Source: an uncultured Verrucomicrobia subdivision 3 bacterium (GTDB taxonomy: Bacteria > Verrucomicrobiota > Verrucomicrobiia > Limisphaerales > UBA11358). From it: a DNA stretch of 64,000 nt. The DNA is taken from NCBI GenBank assembly GCA_903944085.1, contig CAJAQO010000033.1, forward strand, positions 1-64,000, read 5' to 3'. Within the stretch, counting starts at the first letter, position 1; each line of letters starts with the position of its first letter. Positions 10,003 to 20,535 of the stretch are shown here, one piece after another. The notes beneath the pieces are model-generated. The model made no database searches. It was not told the origin of the DNA and saw only the letters and a list, made by a program, of their open reading frames with translations. The translations under genes were made by a program, and so were the position numbers.

Positions 10003-11295
10003 ATGAAAATCATCCGCCACACCGACAAAGATTTTGTCGCGAAGCTCCGCGAAGTTGCCGCCGACTCCAGTTTGTTCGACGCCGAAATTGAATCGCGCAC
10101 CAAGGCGATTTTGCACGAGGTCTTCGTGCGCGGCGACGATGCGGTTCTGGAATTCACGGAGAAATTCGACGGCGCAAAGCTGTCTGCCGAGCAACTCGCC
10201 GTGACGCAGGCGGAGTTGATGGCCGCGTCGCTCAAGGCGGATGACTCGCTGCGCGCGGCGGTGGCGGAAGCGGAAAGCAATATCGCGAGCTTCGCCAAAA
10301 AATCCAAACGAAAAGCGTGGGCCGGAAAAAATTCCCACGGCGCGAGCGTCGGCGAAAAATTTGATCCGTTCACGCGCGTCGGCGTTTACATTCCCGGCGG
10401 CACCGCGCCGCTGGTCTCCACGGCGCTAATGACCATCACGCTGGCGAAGGTCGCCGGCTGCCAGGAAATCGTTGTGACCACGCCGTGCGGCAAAGACGGT
10501 TCCATCAATCCGGCGATTTTGTTCGCGGCTCGCGCGGCGGGGGCCACGGAAATTTACCGCGTCGGCGGCGCGCAGGCGATTGCGGCGCTGGCTTACGGCA
10601 CCAAAACGATTCGCCGCGTGCAGAAAATTTTTGGTCCCGGCAACGCCTACGTCAGCATGGCCAAACGGCTGCTCGTCGGGCGCGTGGCGATTGATCTGCT
10701 CGCCGGACCAAGCGATTTGCTGGTGCTGGCCGATGACACGGCGAATCCGCAGTTTGCCGCATCGGACATGCTGGCGCAGGCTGAACACGGTTCCGGCCAC
10801 GAACGCGTCTGGCTCGTGACGACTTCCGCAAAAATTCTCAAGGCCGTGGAAAAGGAAATTTCCAAACAGTTGCCCAAGCTGCCGCGCCGCGAATTCATCC
10901 AGCGCGTGCTCGACCGCAACACTTGGCTTATTCAGGTGGCCGGCGCCGCCGACGCCGTGGCGCTGGCGAACCAGCTTGCGCCGGAGCATTGCGAAGTCAT
11001 CGCGCGCGATGCGCGGCGCGTGAGCGGCGGCATCGTGACGGCGGGCGCGATTTTTCTCGGCAACTGGTCGCCGACGGTGCTCGGCGATTACGTCGCCGGG
11101 CCGAGCCATGTGCTGCCGACTGACGGCGCGGGCGCGTCGTTTGCCGGCCTGACGGTGGATCAATTCCAGCGCCGCACCAGCGTGGTGGAATACAATCGCG
11201 CGGCGCTGAAGAAGGCGCTGAAGTCGGTGAAAAAATTCGCGGAACTCGAAGGCCTCGGCGCGCATGGAAAATCCGCAGAACTGCGAGTAATATGA
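10003..11295 (+). CDS. hisD: Histidinol dehydrogenase
   Basis: VGVYIPGGTAPLVSTALMT, VYRVGGAQAIAALAYGT-like, IDLLAGPSDLLVLAD, LPTDGAGASFAGLTVDQFQRRTS. Confidence 0.95.
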   Translation: MKIIRHTDKDFVAKLREVAADSSLFDAEIESRTKAILHEVFVRGDDAVLEFTEKFDGAKLSAEQLAVTQAELMAASLKADDSLRAAVAEAESNIASFAKKSKRKAWAGKNSHGASVGEKFDPFTRVGVYIPGGTAPLVSTALMTITLAKVAGCQEIVVTTPCGKDGSINPAILFAARAAGATEIYRVGGAQAIAALAYGTKTIRRVQKIFGPGNAYVSMAKRLLVGRVAIDLLAGPSDLLVLADDTANPQFAASDMLAQAEHGSGHERVWLVTTSAKILKAVEKEISKQLPKLPRREFIQRVLDRNTWLIQVAGAADAVALANQLAPEHCEVIARDARRVSGGIVTAGAIFLGNWSPTVLGDYVAGPSHVLPTDGAGASFAGLTVDQFQRRTSVVEYNRAALKKALKSVKKFAELEGLGAHGKSAELRVI

Positions 11296-12419
11296 AAACA
11301 CCAAGCAATTTAATCCGTCCGCTCGTCCACAACTTGCACGCTTATGTGCCGGGCGAGCAGCCGAAGATCAAAGGGTTGATCAAACTCAACACGAACGAGA
11401 ATCCGTATCCGCCGGCACCGCGCGTGCTGGCGGCGGTCAAGGCGGCGGTGGACGGGCGGCTGCGGCTGTATCCGAATCCGACGGCGCAGGGGCTGCGCGA
11501 AAAGCTGGCGAAGCTGCACGGCTGCCGGCCGGAAAATATTTTCGTCGGCAATGGCTCCGATGAAGTGCTGGCGCTCGCCGTGCGGGCCTTTGCCGAGCCG
11601 AGCAAAGGGCTGAGCGCCATTTTCGGCAAACAGGCCGACCGCTCCAAGTCCGTGGTGCAGTATTTTGTCCCGAGCTATTCGCTCTATCCGGTGCTGGCGG
11701 ACATCCACGGCGCGGTGAAAAATCCGGTGATGCTGAAATTTGATTTTGCCCTGCCCAGCCCGGCGGAGCTGAAGCGCGGCCGGCAATGGGATTTCAACGC
11801 GGCGCTCTCGCTGGTGACCACGCCGAACGCGCCCAGCGGCTGCGGCTACCGGACGGCGGCGCTGGCGGAACTTTGCCGCGCGCAAAAACGCGGCGTCGTG
11901 CTGCTGGACGAGGCGTATGCGGATTTTGCGGCGGAAAACGCGCTGGCGCTCGCCTTGAAATTTCCGAACGTGCTGGTGGCCCGGACTTTTTCCAAGGCAT
12001 ATTCGCTGTGTTTCCAGCGTGTCGGCTATTGTGTTGGCCAGGCCGAACTCGTCGCGGCGCTCGACAAAATCCGCGACAGCTACAATGTGAACGGCCTCGG
12101 CCAGATTGCCGCCGAGGCGACGCTCGACGAGCTGGATTATTACCGCGCCAATTTTCAGAAAATCATCACCACCCGCGAATGGCTAGGCCGCGAGCTGACG
12201 GCGCTGGACTTTCGCGTGCTGCCGAGCCAGACGAATTTCATCCTCGCCCGGCCGCCGTTGTTTCCGGCGGAGGACTGGCTGGCGAAATTGCGCGGGCAGA
12301 AAATTCTCGTGCGCTGGTTCCGCGCGCCGGAGCTGAAAGATTTTCTGCGCATCACCGTCGGCACGCCGGCGGAAGCGGCGGCGCTGGTCGCGGCGGCGCG
12401 AAAGATTTTGCACGCGTGA
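11292..12419 (+). CDS. hisC: Histidinol-phosphate aminotransferase
   Basis: LNTNENPYPPAPRV, NGSDEVLALAVRAF, LLDEAYADFA, ARTFSKAYSLCFQRVGY; overlaps the hisD stop. Confidence 0.94.
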   Translation: MKTPSNLIRPLVHNLHAYVPGEQPKIKGLIKLNTNENPYPPAPRVLAAVKAAVDGRLRLYPNPTAQGLREKLAKLHGCRPENIFVGNGSDEVLALAVRAFAEPSKGLSAIFGKQADRSKSVVQYFVPSYSLYPVLADIHGAVKNPVMLKFDFALPSPAELKRGRQWDFNAALSLVTTPNAPSGCGYRTAALAELCRAQKRGVVLLDEAYADFAAENALALALKFPNVLVARTFSKAYSLCFQRVGYCVGQAELVAALDKIRDSYNVNGLGQIAAEATLDELDYYRANFQKIITTREWLGRELTALDFRVLPSQTNFILARPPLFPAEDWLAKLRGQKILVRWFRAPELKDFLRITVGTPAEAAALVAAARKILHA

Positions 12420-12469
12420 CCGCCAGCCTCCGGCTGGATTTAGCCGGCGATTCTTGATGGCATCCGGCG

Positions 12470-13309
12470 GTGATTTCTGCTAGAAACCCCAGCGTGTATC
12501 TGGAGTTTTATGGATTAAAAGTATCGCCGTTCGACATCACGCCGAATCCGCGCTTTCTTTTTCACAGCACCAAACACCGCGAAGCGTTCAACCATCTGCT
12601 CTACGGCATCCGCGAGCGCAAAGGCTTTGTGCAGCTCACCGGCGAAGTTGGCGCGGGCAAAACCACCTTGTGCCGGGCCTTGCTGGAACATCTCGACGGC
12701 CATTATTCCACCGCACTGATCATGAATCCCGTGCTGAACGGGGATGAACTGATGCGGGCCATCGCCACGGAATTCGGTTTGCTCGTGAAAGGCCTCGACC
12801 GGCTGGAAACCATTGCGGCGATCAGCGATTTTCTGCTGAAGCAAACTTTGGCCGGCAAGGAAACGGTGTTGATCGTGGACGAGGCGCAAAATTTGACGGA
12901 GGATTTGCTGGAGCAGGTGCGGCTGATTTCCAATATCGAGACCGATGACCGCAAATTGTTGCAGATCGTTTTGATGGGCCAGCCGGAGTTGCGCGACCGC
13001 CTGAACAGCCACAAGCTCCGGCAACTGCGCCAGCGCATCACCGTGCGCTACCATTTGAATCCGTTGACGCGGAACGAAGTCGGGCAGTATATTCACCACC
13101 GGCTGGCGCTGGCCGGTTCGGCCGGCGTGCCGACGTTCACAATGCCGGCCATCTGGCGCGTGTTCGGCTACAGCCAGGGCATTCCGCGCCTGGTCAACGC
13201 CATTTGCGACAAGGCGCTGTTGGCGGGCTTTGTCGAACGCAGTTACCGGATCAATTATCGGATGGTGGGACGCGCCATCCGCGAACTGGAAGGAAACATT
13301 CACGCATGA
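12470..13309 (+). CDS. ExeA/GspA-like AAA ATPase
   Basis: YGLKVSPFDITPNPRFLFHSTKHREAFNHLLYGIRERKGFVQLTGEVGAGKTTLCRALLEHL; Walker B VLIVDEAQNL. Confidence 0.9.
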   Translation: MISARNPSVYLEFYGLKVSPFDITPNPRFLFHSTKHREAFNHLLYGIRERKGFVQLTGEVGAGKTTLCRALLEHLDGHYSTALIMNPVLNGDELMRAIATEFGLLVKGLDRLETIAAISDFLLKQTLAGKETVLIVDEAQNLTEDLLEQVRLISNIETDDRKLLQIVLMGQPELRDRLNSHKLRQLRQRITVRYHLNPLTRNEVGQYIHHRLALAGSAGVPTFTMPAIWRVFGYSQGIPRLVNAICDKALLAGFVERSYRINYRMVGRAIRELEGNIHA

Positions 13310-13791
13310 GTTTGATCAACGATGCCTTGAAGCAGGCGCGTAAAGCCCCGCCGCGCAGCGCGCCCAGCGCGCTGCCGCCGCTCCAGCCGACGGCCGACGA
13401 AGATTCGCCGGTGGCCGCTTGGCTGTTGTCAGCCATCGTGATTCTGTTGATTGTCGCGGCGATTTTTTTCATCGGCTGGGCGGTGGCGCATCATACCGTC
13501 CGCACCATTGTGGCCACACCCGATCCGGCGGCCACGCCGCCGGTCGTCGGCATCACCTTGCCCGCCGTCACGCCGCATCCAGTCGAACCGCCGCCGCCGC
13601 TCAACCCGCCGTCCGCGCCCAAGCTGCAAGGCATTTTTTATTCGCCCACCGGGTCATCCGCCATTGTGGACGGCAAAACCGTGCGGACCGGCGACCAATT
13701 TCACGAGTTTCGCGTAAAGTCCATTTCCAAATTCACCGTGACGCTCGTCGGGCCGGACAAAAAGGAAATCAAAATTGGCATGGGCAACTGA
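13306..13791 (+). CDS. GspB-like general secretion pathway protein
   Basis: N-term MSLINDALKQARK, one TM segment, Pro-rich linker, C-term GIFYSPTGSSAIVDGKTVRTGDQF. Confidence 0.75.
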   Translation: MSLINDALKQARKAPPRSAPSALPPLQPTADEDSPVAAWLLSAIVILLIVAAIFFIGWAVAHHTVRTIVATPDPAATPPVVGITLPAVTPHPVEPPPPLNPPSAPKLQGIFYSPTGSSAIVDGKTVRTGDQFHEFRVKSISKFTVTLVGPDKKEIKIGMGN

Positions 13792-13795
13792 CACA

Positions 13796-14500
13796 ATGCC
13801 GCTGCGAAAATTTTTATCCCGTTCGCCGCTGGCGGCCCGCGTCGCGCCGTTTGTCATTTTCGTTTTGCTCACCGCCGCGCAGGGAAAATTCGGGCCAGCC
13901 TCGGCCTACTGGTTTTATTTTGCCAAAACGCTCGTCGGAGCTTGGCTCATCTTTGAAATCCGCCCGCTCGTCGCGGAAATGCGCTGGGCGTTCAGTTGGG
14001 AGGCGGTCGCGGTCGGCGTCGGCATCTTTGCCATCTGGGTTGGCATCAGCGGCGAATGGACCACGCAGAATTCGTTGTGGGTGAAGCTCGGCGTTTCAAC
14101 GCCGCCAAAAAATCTGCTGCCGACGTGGAATCCAAACGCCCAGTTCGGCGTCGGCTCCGCGCTGGCGTGGCTGTTTGTGGTGGTGCGGATTCTTGGCTCA
14201 ACATTTGTCGTCCCGCCGCTGGAAGAAACTTTTTACCGCTCGTTTTTGTATCGCTACCTCGCCAGCCAGAATTTTTTGTCCGTGCCTTTGAATAAATTTT
14301 TACCGCTGCCGTTTCTGGCGACGGCGGCGTTGTTTGGTCTGGCGCACAATGAATGGCTCGCGGGCATCGTGTGCGGCGCGGCGTATCAGTGGCTGGTGCT
14401 GCGGAAAAACCGGCTGGGCGATACGATGACGGCGCACGCCATCACGAATTTTCTGCTGGGAATCTGGATCGTCTGGCGCGGCGCGTGGAATTTCTGGTAA
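13796..14500 (+). CDS. CPBP family intramembrane metalloprotease (exosortase-associated CAAX protease-related, TIGR03008-like)
   Basis: Multiple TM segments with PPLEETFYRSFLYRYL, FGLAHNEWLAG, GDTMTAHAITNFLLG. Confidence 0.8.
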   Translation: MPLRKFLSRSPLAARVAPFVIFVLLTAAQGKFGPASAYWFYFAKTLVGAWLIFEIRPLVAEMRWAFSWEAVAVGVGIFAIWVGISGEWTTQNSLWVKLGVSTPPKNLLPTWNPNAQFGVGSALAWLFVVVRILGSTFVVPPLEETFYRSFLYRYLASQNFLSVPLNKFLPLPFLATAALFGLAHNEWLAGIVCGAAYQWLVLRKNRLGDTMTAHAITNFLLGIWIVWRGAWNFW

Positions 14501-14592
14501 GTTTCCGCGGCTCTTTTCTTAATCCAAATCTGGCTCGTAATCATAATCTCAAAACGGATTAAGATTAAGCTGACGATTAAGCTTATGGTTTT

Positions 14593-16116
14593 TTACTTCA
14601 CCGTCACATCCAGATTCCGGCGCTCGAGCGTGCTGCCCTCCTGCTGGGCGAGATTTGAAAGCGCTTCGTTGTAGTTGGCCAGCGCGCGGATTTCCTGCGA
14701 GCGCGCCGCCGTCAAATTATTTTGCAACTGCAGCACGGTGAAAGTGGTGCTTTTGCCGACGGCATATTTTTTCTGTTCGGCGTCGAGCGCGGCTTCGGCA
14801 TAAATGCGCTGCTGCTTCGTGGCCCCGACGCTTTCCCAGGCCGACTGCGCCTGCTTCACTGCGTTGTCAATTTCCACCATGACGTTTTGTTCGAGCTGCT
14901 TGAGCTTTAGCAGATATTGCTGCTCGACAGCCTTGTCCGACTTCAAAGTATTGCGTGGTCCCACATTGCTCAACGGCACGGACAACTGCCCGCCGTAACT
15001 GTAAAACGGCCGGTTCGCGGTGCCATACTGATCGAAGGCGTCACCAAAACCTTGCCCGGCACCGTTGTAACCATAGCTGCCCGTGAGGTCGAGCTGCGGA
15101 AAAAGTTGGTTGCGGTCGTATTTCAACTGGATGCCCTGCTGCTCCAGCGTCAGCTTGGCCTGCAACAAATCCGGCCGTGCGGCCAGCCCCTTGCTCCAAC
15201 TGTCCTGCACATCAAACAATTGTCGCACTGCTTCCAGCGTCGCCGCCGGCGTGAGGTCCACGTCGTGCCACTGCAGATAATTGTCCGTGATCAGATTCTT
15301 CAGCGTGTTTTCATCGGATACGAGCGTGAACTGCGCGGCGATCAAATTCGCGCGGCTCTGCGCCACTTGCGCCTGGTCCTGTTCGATCGTCCCGCCGCGT
15401 TCGGCGATCACCTTGATTTGCACCCGCTGATTGTCTTCGTCGAGCTGTGTCTGCGCCAGATTCAAGGCTTCCTGCTGAACCTCGACATTTTCATGCGCAT
15501 AAATGAGTTCATAGAACGCGTTTTCCACCGCCGAGACCGTGGTGATGAGCTGCTGGCGCAAACCCTGTTCGGAATATTTCAACTGGTTTTTGGCGGCGCT
15601 GATGTTCAGCCGCGTTTCATCAATCCAAAAATTCTTCAGCAGCGGCTGGTCCAGATTTATGCCGACGCTGCCGCTCGAGCTGTCGCCGTTAACGTCGTAT
15701 TTGGTGACATTTCCATCCAAACCATAGGTCGCCCCGGAAGGCAGGGTGCCGCCCAGTTTGGTATCAAATGAATTGTAGTCGGTCACCGGAATACCGCCCG
15801 GAGAAGTAACAATATTCGTTATGCCATTGATGACATTGGTGATTTGCGTTCCGCCCACCGTGAGCAGACCACCTTGGTCATTGTGGTGATGTGTGCCGGA
15901 AATGCTCAACGTCGGATCATAGCCCGCGTAGGCCGCGTGCAAATTGAACAGCGATTTCTCCGGCTCGTAGCGCTCCACCCGCACGTCGAAGTTGTGCTTG
16001 AGCGCCTCGGCAAGACAATCTTGCAGCGACAAGGCCCGCACCGCCGGCGCATTGGTCTGCGCGACCGCCGCCGACACGAGGCCGGCAACAAATAAACTGA
16101 CACCGATTTTTTTCAT
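14593..16116 (-). CDS. TolC family outer membrane efflux protein
   Basis: Signal peptide, LSLQDCLAEALKHNFDVRVERYEPEKSLFNLHAAYAGYDPTLSISG; repeated long coiled-coil/OEP pattern. Confidence 0.9.
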   Translation of the reverse strand: MKKIGVSLFVAGLVSAAVAQTNAPAVRALSLQDCLAEALKHNFDVRVERYEPEKSLFNLHAAYAGYDPTLSISGTHHHNDQGGLLTVGGTQITNVINGITNIVTSPGGIPVTDYNSFDTKLGGTLPSGATYGLDGNVTKYDVNGDSSSGSVGINLDQPLLKNFWIDETRLNISAAKNQLKYSEQGLRQQLITTVSAVENAFYELIYAHENVEVQQEALNLAQTQLDEDNQRVQIKVIAERGGTIEQDQAQVAQSRANLIAAQFTLVSDENTLKNLITDNYLQWHDVDLTPAATLEAVRQLFDVQDSWSKGLAARPDLLQAKLTLEQQGIQLKYDRNQLFPQLDLTGSYGYNGAGQGFGDAFDQYGTANRPFYSYGGQLSVPLSNVGPRNTLKSDKAVEQQYLLKLKQLEQNVMVEIDNAVKQAQSAWESVGATKQQRIYAEAALDAEQKKYAVGKSTTFTVLQLQNNLTAARSQEIRALANYNEALSNLAQQEGSTLERRNLDVTVK

Positions 16117-16159
16117 TGGCAAACCAGACGCCGGCCGCCGCGGCAAAGTAACCGAAAGG

Positions 16160-17470
16160 TTATCTTATCGGCGCGCCTTCGGAGATGGTGGCATTCTTTT
16201 CGATCAGTTCCAGCACTTTTTCCTGCAAAACCTGTTCGTAAAGTTCGTTCACTCCGTTCCGCTTCTGCAAATCCTTGATGAACTGGTCAAACGGCATCTG
16301 ATACATGATCGCCAATTGCTGCGCGCGTTTCAGCACGTCATCCTGCGTCACCGTGATTTTTTCCTGCTCGGCAATCCGGCCGACGAGGAACGCCAGTTTC
16401 ACGCGCTCTTTGGCGCTGACCGCAGCGTGGGAATAAATTTCGTCCTTTTGTTTTTCAATCAGCTCGCGCCCGACGCCGCGCTGCGTGTTCTGGCGGACCA
16501 AATCATAAACCACGTTGCGCGTCTCGTTGGCGACCGCCGATTCCGGCAGCTCAAAATTCACGCGCCCCAGCAGCGCGCGGATTGTCTGCGCGCGGATCGC
16601 CTTGGACTGCGAGTATTTCAATTCGTTTTCCAGATCCTTGCGCACGCCTTCCTTGAGCTTCTCCAAATTTTCCGCGCCAAATTTCTTCGCCAGCTCCTCG
16701 TCAAGCGGCGGCAAAACTTTTTCCTTCACCTCGACCACTTCGACTTCATAAACGCCCTTTTTGCCCGACAATTGCGGCGTCACGAAATCCGCCGGAAAAT
16801 CCACGTTCACCGTGCGCTTCTCGCCCGCCTGCGCGCCGATGAGCTGCGCGGCAAAACCGGGGATGAACCCGTTGTCCGCCGTCTCCACCCAGAAATTTGT
16901 CTGCTCGGTCAGGCCTTTGGCCGTCGGTGCCAGCTCCGAGATCGGTTTGCCGTCGCAAGTGCCGGTGTAATTCACCACCGCAATATCGCCGCCGGCGAGC
17001 GGGCGCGCGACGGTTTCAAATTTCGCGTTCTGGCCGCGCAGCAGTTCCAGCGCGCGCTCCACGTCCGCGTCCGAAACGGTTTTCGTTTCGAGCTGCGCCG
17101 GCAGACCTTTGTATTCCGGCAGTTGAAATTCCGGCGCGGTTTCAATCGTGGCGGTGAACTGTAGCGCCTGGCCGCGGCCGAACTGCACTTCCTCGATGTC
17201 GGGATAGCCCACGACCTGGAGTTTTTGCTCCTCGATGGCCTGGCGGTAATTTTCGCCGATGAGCTTGCGTTTGGCCTCCTCCTTGATTTCCGCGTCGTAT
17301 TTTTTGACGACCATCGGCAGCGGGGCCTTGCCCGGCCGGAAGCCCGGCAGCGCGGCCTGCTTCTGGTAGTCTTTCGTGATGGCGGCAAACGCCGCGTCCA
17401 CGGCGGCTGCGTCCAGTTCCACCCGCACGAGTTTTTTGCACGGGGCCAAATTTTCAACGGTTACGTTCAC
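16160..17470 (-). CDS. tig: Trigger factor
   Basis: VNVTVENLAPCKKLVRVELDAAAVDAAF (GTG start 17470), LPGFRPGKAPLPMVVKKYDAEIKEEAKRKL, FKBP-like middle, helical C-term. Confidence 0.92.
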   Translation of the reverse strand: MNVTVENLAPCKKLVRVELDAAAVDAAFAAITKDYQKQAALPGFRPGKAPLPMVVKKYDAEIKEEAKRKLIGENYRQAIEEQKLQVVGYPDIEEVQFGRGQALQFTATIETAPEFQLPEYKGLPAQLETKTVSDADVERALELLRGQNAKFETVARPLAGGDIAVVNYTGTCDGKPISELAPTAKGLTEQTNFWVETADNGFIPGFAAQLIGAQAGEKRTVNVDFPADFVTPQLSGKKGVYEVEVVEVKEKVLPPLDEELAKKFGAENLEKLKEGVRKDLENELKYSQSKAIRAQTIRALLGRVNFELPESAVANETRNVVYDLVRQNTQRGVGRELIEKQKDEIYSHAAVSAKERVKLAFLVGRIAEQEKITVTQDDVLKRAQQLAIMYQMPFDQFIKDLQKRNGVNELYEQVLQEKVLELIEKNATISEGAPIR

Positions 17471-17671
17471 AATAAAAAATGAGTTAAACGAGCCGTGCAG
17501 CATAGCGGAACCGCGCCGATTGCGTCAATGTGTTTTGAAGGAATAAACCGGCCGGGCCGCGGGCGCCGCCAATTGCCGGCGGAAATCCCCGCCCGCGCCG
17601 GCCGCCAGCTTTGAAATTGGTGGTATCCGCTGGCCGGGTTTGCTGCGATACTGCTGGCGTTATTTTTCATT

Positions 17672-18376
17672 GTGCATATTTCATCCGCCATTTTTGATTG
17701 CAGCGCGCCGGACCTGGCCGCGTGTCCCGACGAGCTGCTGCCGGAATTCGCCTTCATCGGCCGCTCGAACGTCGGCAAATCTTCGCTGCTGAACCTGCTC
17801 GCCGGTCAGGACGGGCTGGCTCGCACCTCGCCCACGCCGGGTTTCACCAAGCTCATCAACATTTTCACCATCAACCAAACATGGCGGCTGGTGGATCTGC
17901 CGGGCTACGGTTTCGCGGAAGGGGCCAAGAAAGACAGCGCGCGGTTCAATCAGGCGGTGGCGCATTATCTCAAGCACCGGCCGAATCTCTGTCTGGTTTT
18001 TGCGCTGATTGATTCCGGGCTGGAGCCGCAGGCCATGGACGTGGATTTTATCGAATGGCTCGCGCGCAACGCCGTGCCGTTCGTGCTCGTCTTCACCAAG
18101 ACGGACAAAGAAAAGCCCGCGATCGTGGAAGCGAACATCGCGGCCTTCACCGCCCGCATCGCCGGCTGGTTTGAGCAGTTGCCGGCCAGCTTCAAATGTT
18201 CCGCGACGCTGGCGCAGGGCCGCCAGGAATTGCTCGGCGTCATTGAGGAGGCGCTGACGGCGATCCAAGCGGAAGCCGCGCAAACTCCGGTCGCCGAAGA
18301 TTCGCCCGGCTCGCCCCGGAAGCCGAGCGGGCGGGAAATCCGCAAAAGCCGTCCCGACCTGCTGCGCCCGTGGTAA
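17672..18376 (+). CDS. engB: Ribosome biogenesis GTP-binding protein YihA/EngB
   Basis: PEFAFIGRSNVGKSSLLNLLAGQ, SPTPGFTKLINIFTINQTWRLVDLPGYGFAEGAK, VFTKTDKE. Confidence 0.94.
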   Translation: MHISSAIFDCSAPDLAACPDELLPEFAFIGRSNVGKSSLLNLLAGQDGLARTSPTPGFTKLINIFTINQTWRLVDLPGYGFAEGAKKDSARFNQAVAHYLKHRPNLCLVFALIDSGLEPQAMDVDFIEWLARNAVPFVLVFTKTDKEKPAIVEANIAAFTARIAGWFEQLPASFKCSATLAQGRQELLGVIEEALTAIQAEAAQTPVAEDSPGSPRKPSGREIRKSRPDLLRPW

Positions 18377-18477
18377 AAGCGCCGGCGCGCGGCTGGCACA
18401 TTTGAGGATAAACTTGACGTCGGAGCCGGACCGCGTTCAAATTTTTCCGCACTCAAACCCCCAACCAAATAAAAAAT

Positions 18478-19173
18478 ATGGCTGTCCCCGTTCAATTAAC
18501 GACCAACGTGCAAAACGAAACCTTCGGCGGCGTCACTTACCACATCGAAGGCGAGCTGGTGCCGGCGCTGCATCTGGAATTGAGCAACACCGGCGTTTAT
18601 TTCGAGCATCACATTTTGCTCTGGAAAGATCCGGCGGTGCAGATCGCGCTGCACCCGATGAAAGGCGCGTTCAAGCGGATGCTCGCGGGCATGCCGTTTC
18701 TGCTCACCGGTGCCAGCGGACCGGGCCGCATCGCCTTCAGCCGCGACGGCGCGGGGCATGTCTTTGGTCTGCATTTGAAACCTGGCGAGAGCGTGGACGT
18801 GCGGGAACATCAGTGGCTCGCCGCGACGGACAATGTGGAATACACCTTCACCCGCGTGCGCGGCGCGGCGAACATGCTGCTCGGCGGCACGGGATTTTTC
18901 ATTGACACGTTTTCGTGTCCGGGGCGCGAAGGCATTCTCTGGCTGCACGGCTTCGGCAATGTGTTCGAGGTCACGCTCGCGGCGGGCGAGGCGATTGACA
19001 TTGAGCCGGGCGGCTGGATTTACAAGGATCGCTCGGTGCAGATGCAGACGATGTTTCAGAAACTTTCGACGGGATTTTTTGCCAGCGCGGGACAAATCGT
19101 CTGGAACCGCTTCACCGGCCCGGGCAAGATCGCGTTGCAGACCATGTATTACCACATGGAAGGCGGCGAATAG
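18478..19173 (+). CDS. AIM24/TIGR00266 family protein
   Basis: Glycine-rich beta-sandwich pattern GPGRIAFSRDGAGHVFGLHLKPGESVDVREHQWLAATDNVEY; ends WNRFTGPGKIALQTMYYHM. Confidence 0.82.
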   Translation: MAVPVQLTTNVQNETFGGVTYHIEGELVPALHLELSNTGVYFEHHILLWKDPAVQIALHPMKGAFKRMLAGMPFLLTGASGPGRIAFSRDGAGHVFGLHLKPGESVDVREHQWLAATDNVEYTFTRVRGAANMLLGGTGFFIDTFSCPGREGILWLHGFGNVFEVTLAAGEAIDIEPGGWIYKDRSVQMQTMFQKLSTGFFASAGQIVWNRFTGPGKIALQTMYYHMEGGE

Positions 19174-19238
19174 AAAATCGCTTCAAGCTGAAGTCGTCAA
19201 ACTGATTTGGCTAATGCGGGCGTGGCCGCCGACCGGCG

Positions 19239-20000
19239 CTATTCGACCGGCAAAAAACTGCAGCACGGATCAATTTTAATTTCGTTCGTCGCGAGCCGGG
19301 TGTCGGCGGCATATTTGCGCCAGAGCCATGCGGCGACCACGGAGTTGCGCGCCTCAATCAAGGCCGCCGCTTCCTTGTCCCGCAATTCCGGCAGCGCGGC
19401 GACCGTCGCGTCCAAATCCGGTTTTTCGGCTGCGGCATTTTCTTCGTCAACCTCGCTGCCGGCGGCCGCGCGGGCTTCCGTTTTGCCGTCAAAAAAGTTG
19501 GGCCCGAGCTGCGCGGCCAGCACGCTCACGAGAAAAAAGAATTTTTTGTCGGGCGACCAATTCAAACCGGAGCGGATGTCTTCCGGCAAATCGCGCTGCA
19601 ACGATTCCGTATCGGCACTGATTTTTCCGGGCGGCACGGCTTGGTTGATATCCACCCAGTAGCCTTGTTCAAAATCATCCACGGGCGTGGCCTGCAAAAC
19701 GTCGTTCACCTGTTGGGAAATTTGCGGCCAGTCCAGCGGCTGGCCGCCGGCTTCCGTGAGCAGTTGATCAATGAATTGGGCGGCGACGACCTTTTTGATT
19801 TCCACGCGGCCCGGAGGTTCAGCTTCCGCCGGCGGCTGGCAGGAAGCTTCAAACCGTTTCTGCGCTTGCTCCGGATCGCCGCCGTAAATGATCGCGCTCG
19901 TGCAGGCATCCCAAGTCTGAATCGTATCCGCTCCGCCCCGGCCGGCGGCCGGGAGCACTTGCGATTGGGTGAGGCCGGCGGTGAAAAGGTATCCATTCAT
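19239..20000 (-). CDS. Hypothetical protein (253 aa)
   Basis: Long ORF, amino-acid composition consistent with coding; no family recognised. Confidence 0.55.
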   Translation of the reverse strand: MNGYLFTAGLTQSQVLPAAGRGGADTIQTWDACTSAIIYGGDPEQAQKRFEASCQPPAEAEPPGRVEIKKVVAAQFIDQLLTEAGGQPLDWPQISQQVNDVLQATPVDDFEQGYWVDINQAVPPGKISADTESLQRDLPEDIRSGLNWSPDKKFFFLVSVLAAQLGPNFFDGKTEARAAAGSEVDEENAAAEKPDLDATVAALPELRDKEAAALIEARNSVVAAWLWRKYAADTRLATNEIKIDPCCSFLPVE

Positions 20001-20094
20001 GGCAGGGTTTGGTTTGGCTGGGCGAAATTAAACCACGACCTGCCGGCACCGGCCATAAAATTATTGCCGGCGACCTGTTTCCAGCCGCGAAAAA

Positions 20095-20535
20095 TTAAGC
20101 GGCGTTGCCGGAACGATTCATTAACTGCGTTTTGAACTCGGCCAGTTGGTCGTCGTAATAGTCAACGGATTTTTGCGTGGTGGTCACGGTCGAATCGTAG
20201 TTCACCAGCGTTACCAGCGTGCTGTAAGTCGCGGTGTCGTGCAACGGCACCACGGCGCGGATGCCGCCGGCCGGGCCGAGCCGTGAATAGCAATCCTGCT
20301 CGTGAATCTGCTTCACCACCGTCACGCGATAGCCCAGCTTGCCGAGAAACATCTGGTAAGTATTGGTGGTGATTAGCGCCGCCACTTTCGTCGCGGTGTC
20401 CGCGCCGAGGTGGTCGAACACGGCTTTCAAGGGTTTGAATTCGGCGCGGGCCAGGATGCGTTCGAACCGCTGCGGTTCGGTTTCCTTGTCCGGAGCCGCA
20501 TGGGCAACCGGCGCGGCGGCTGGTTTTTTGGTCAT
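20095..20535 (-). CDS. Hypothetical protein (146 aa)
   Basis: ORF MTKKPAAAPVAHAAPDKETEPQRFERILARAEFKPLKAVFDHLGADTATKVAALITT..., no recognised domain. Confidence 0.6.
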   Translation of the reverse strand: MTKKPAAAPVAHAAPDKETEPQRFERILARAEFKPLKAVFDHLGADTATKVAALITTNTYQMFLGKLGYRVTVVKQIHEQDCYSRLGPAGGIRAVVPLHDTATYSTLVTLVNYDSTVTTTQKSVDYYDDQLAEFKTQLMNRSGNAA

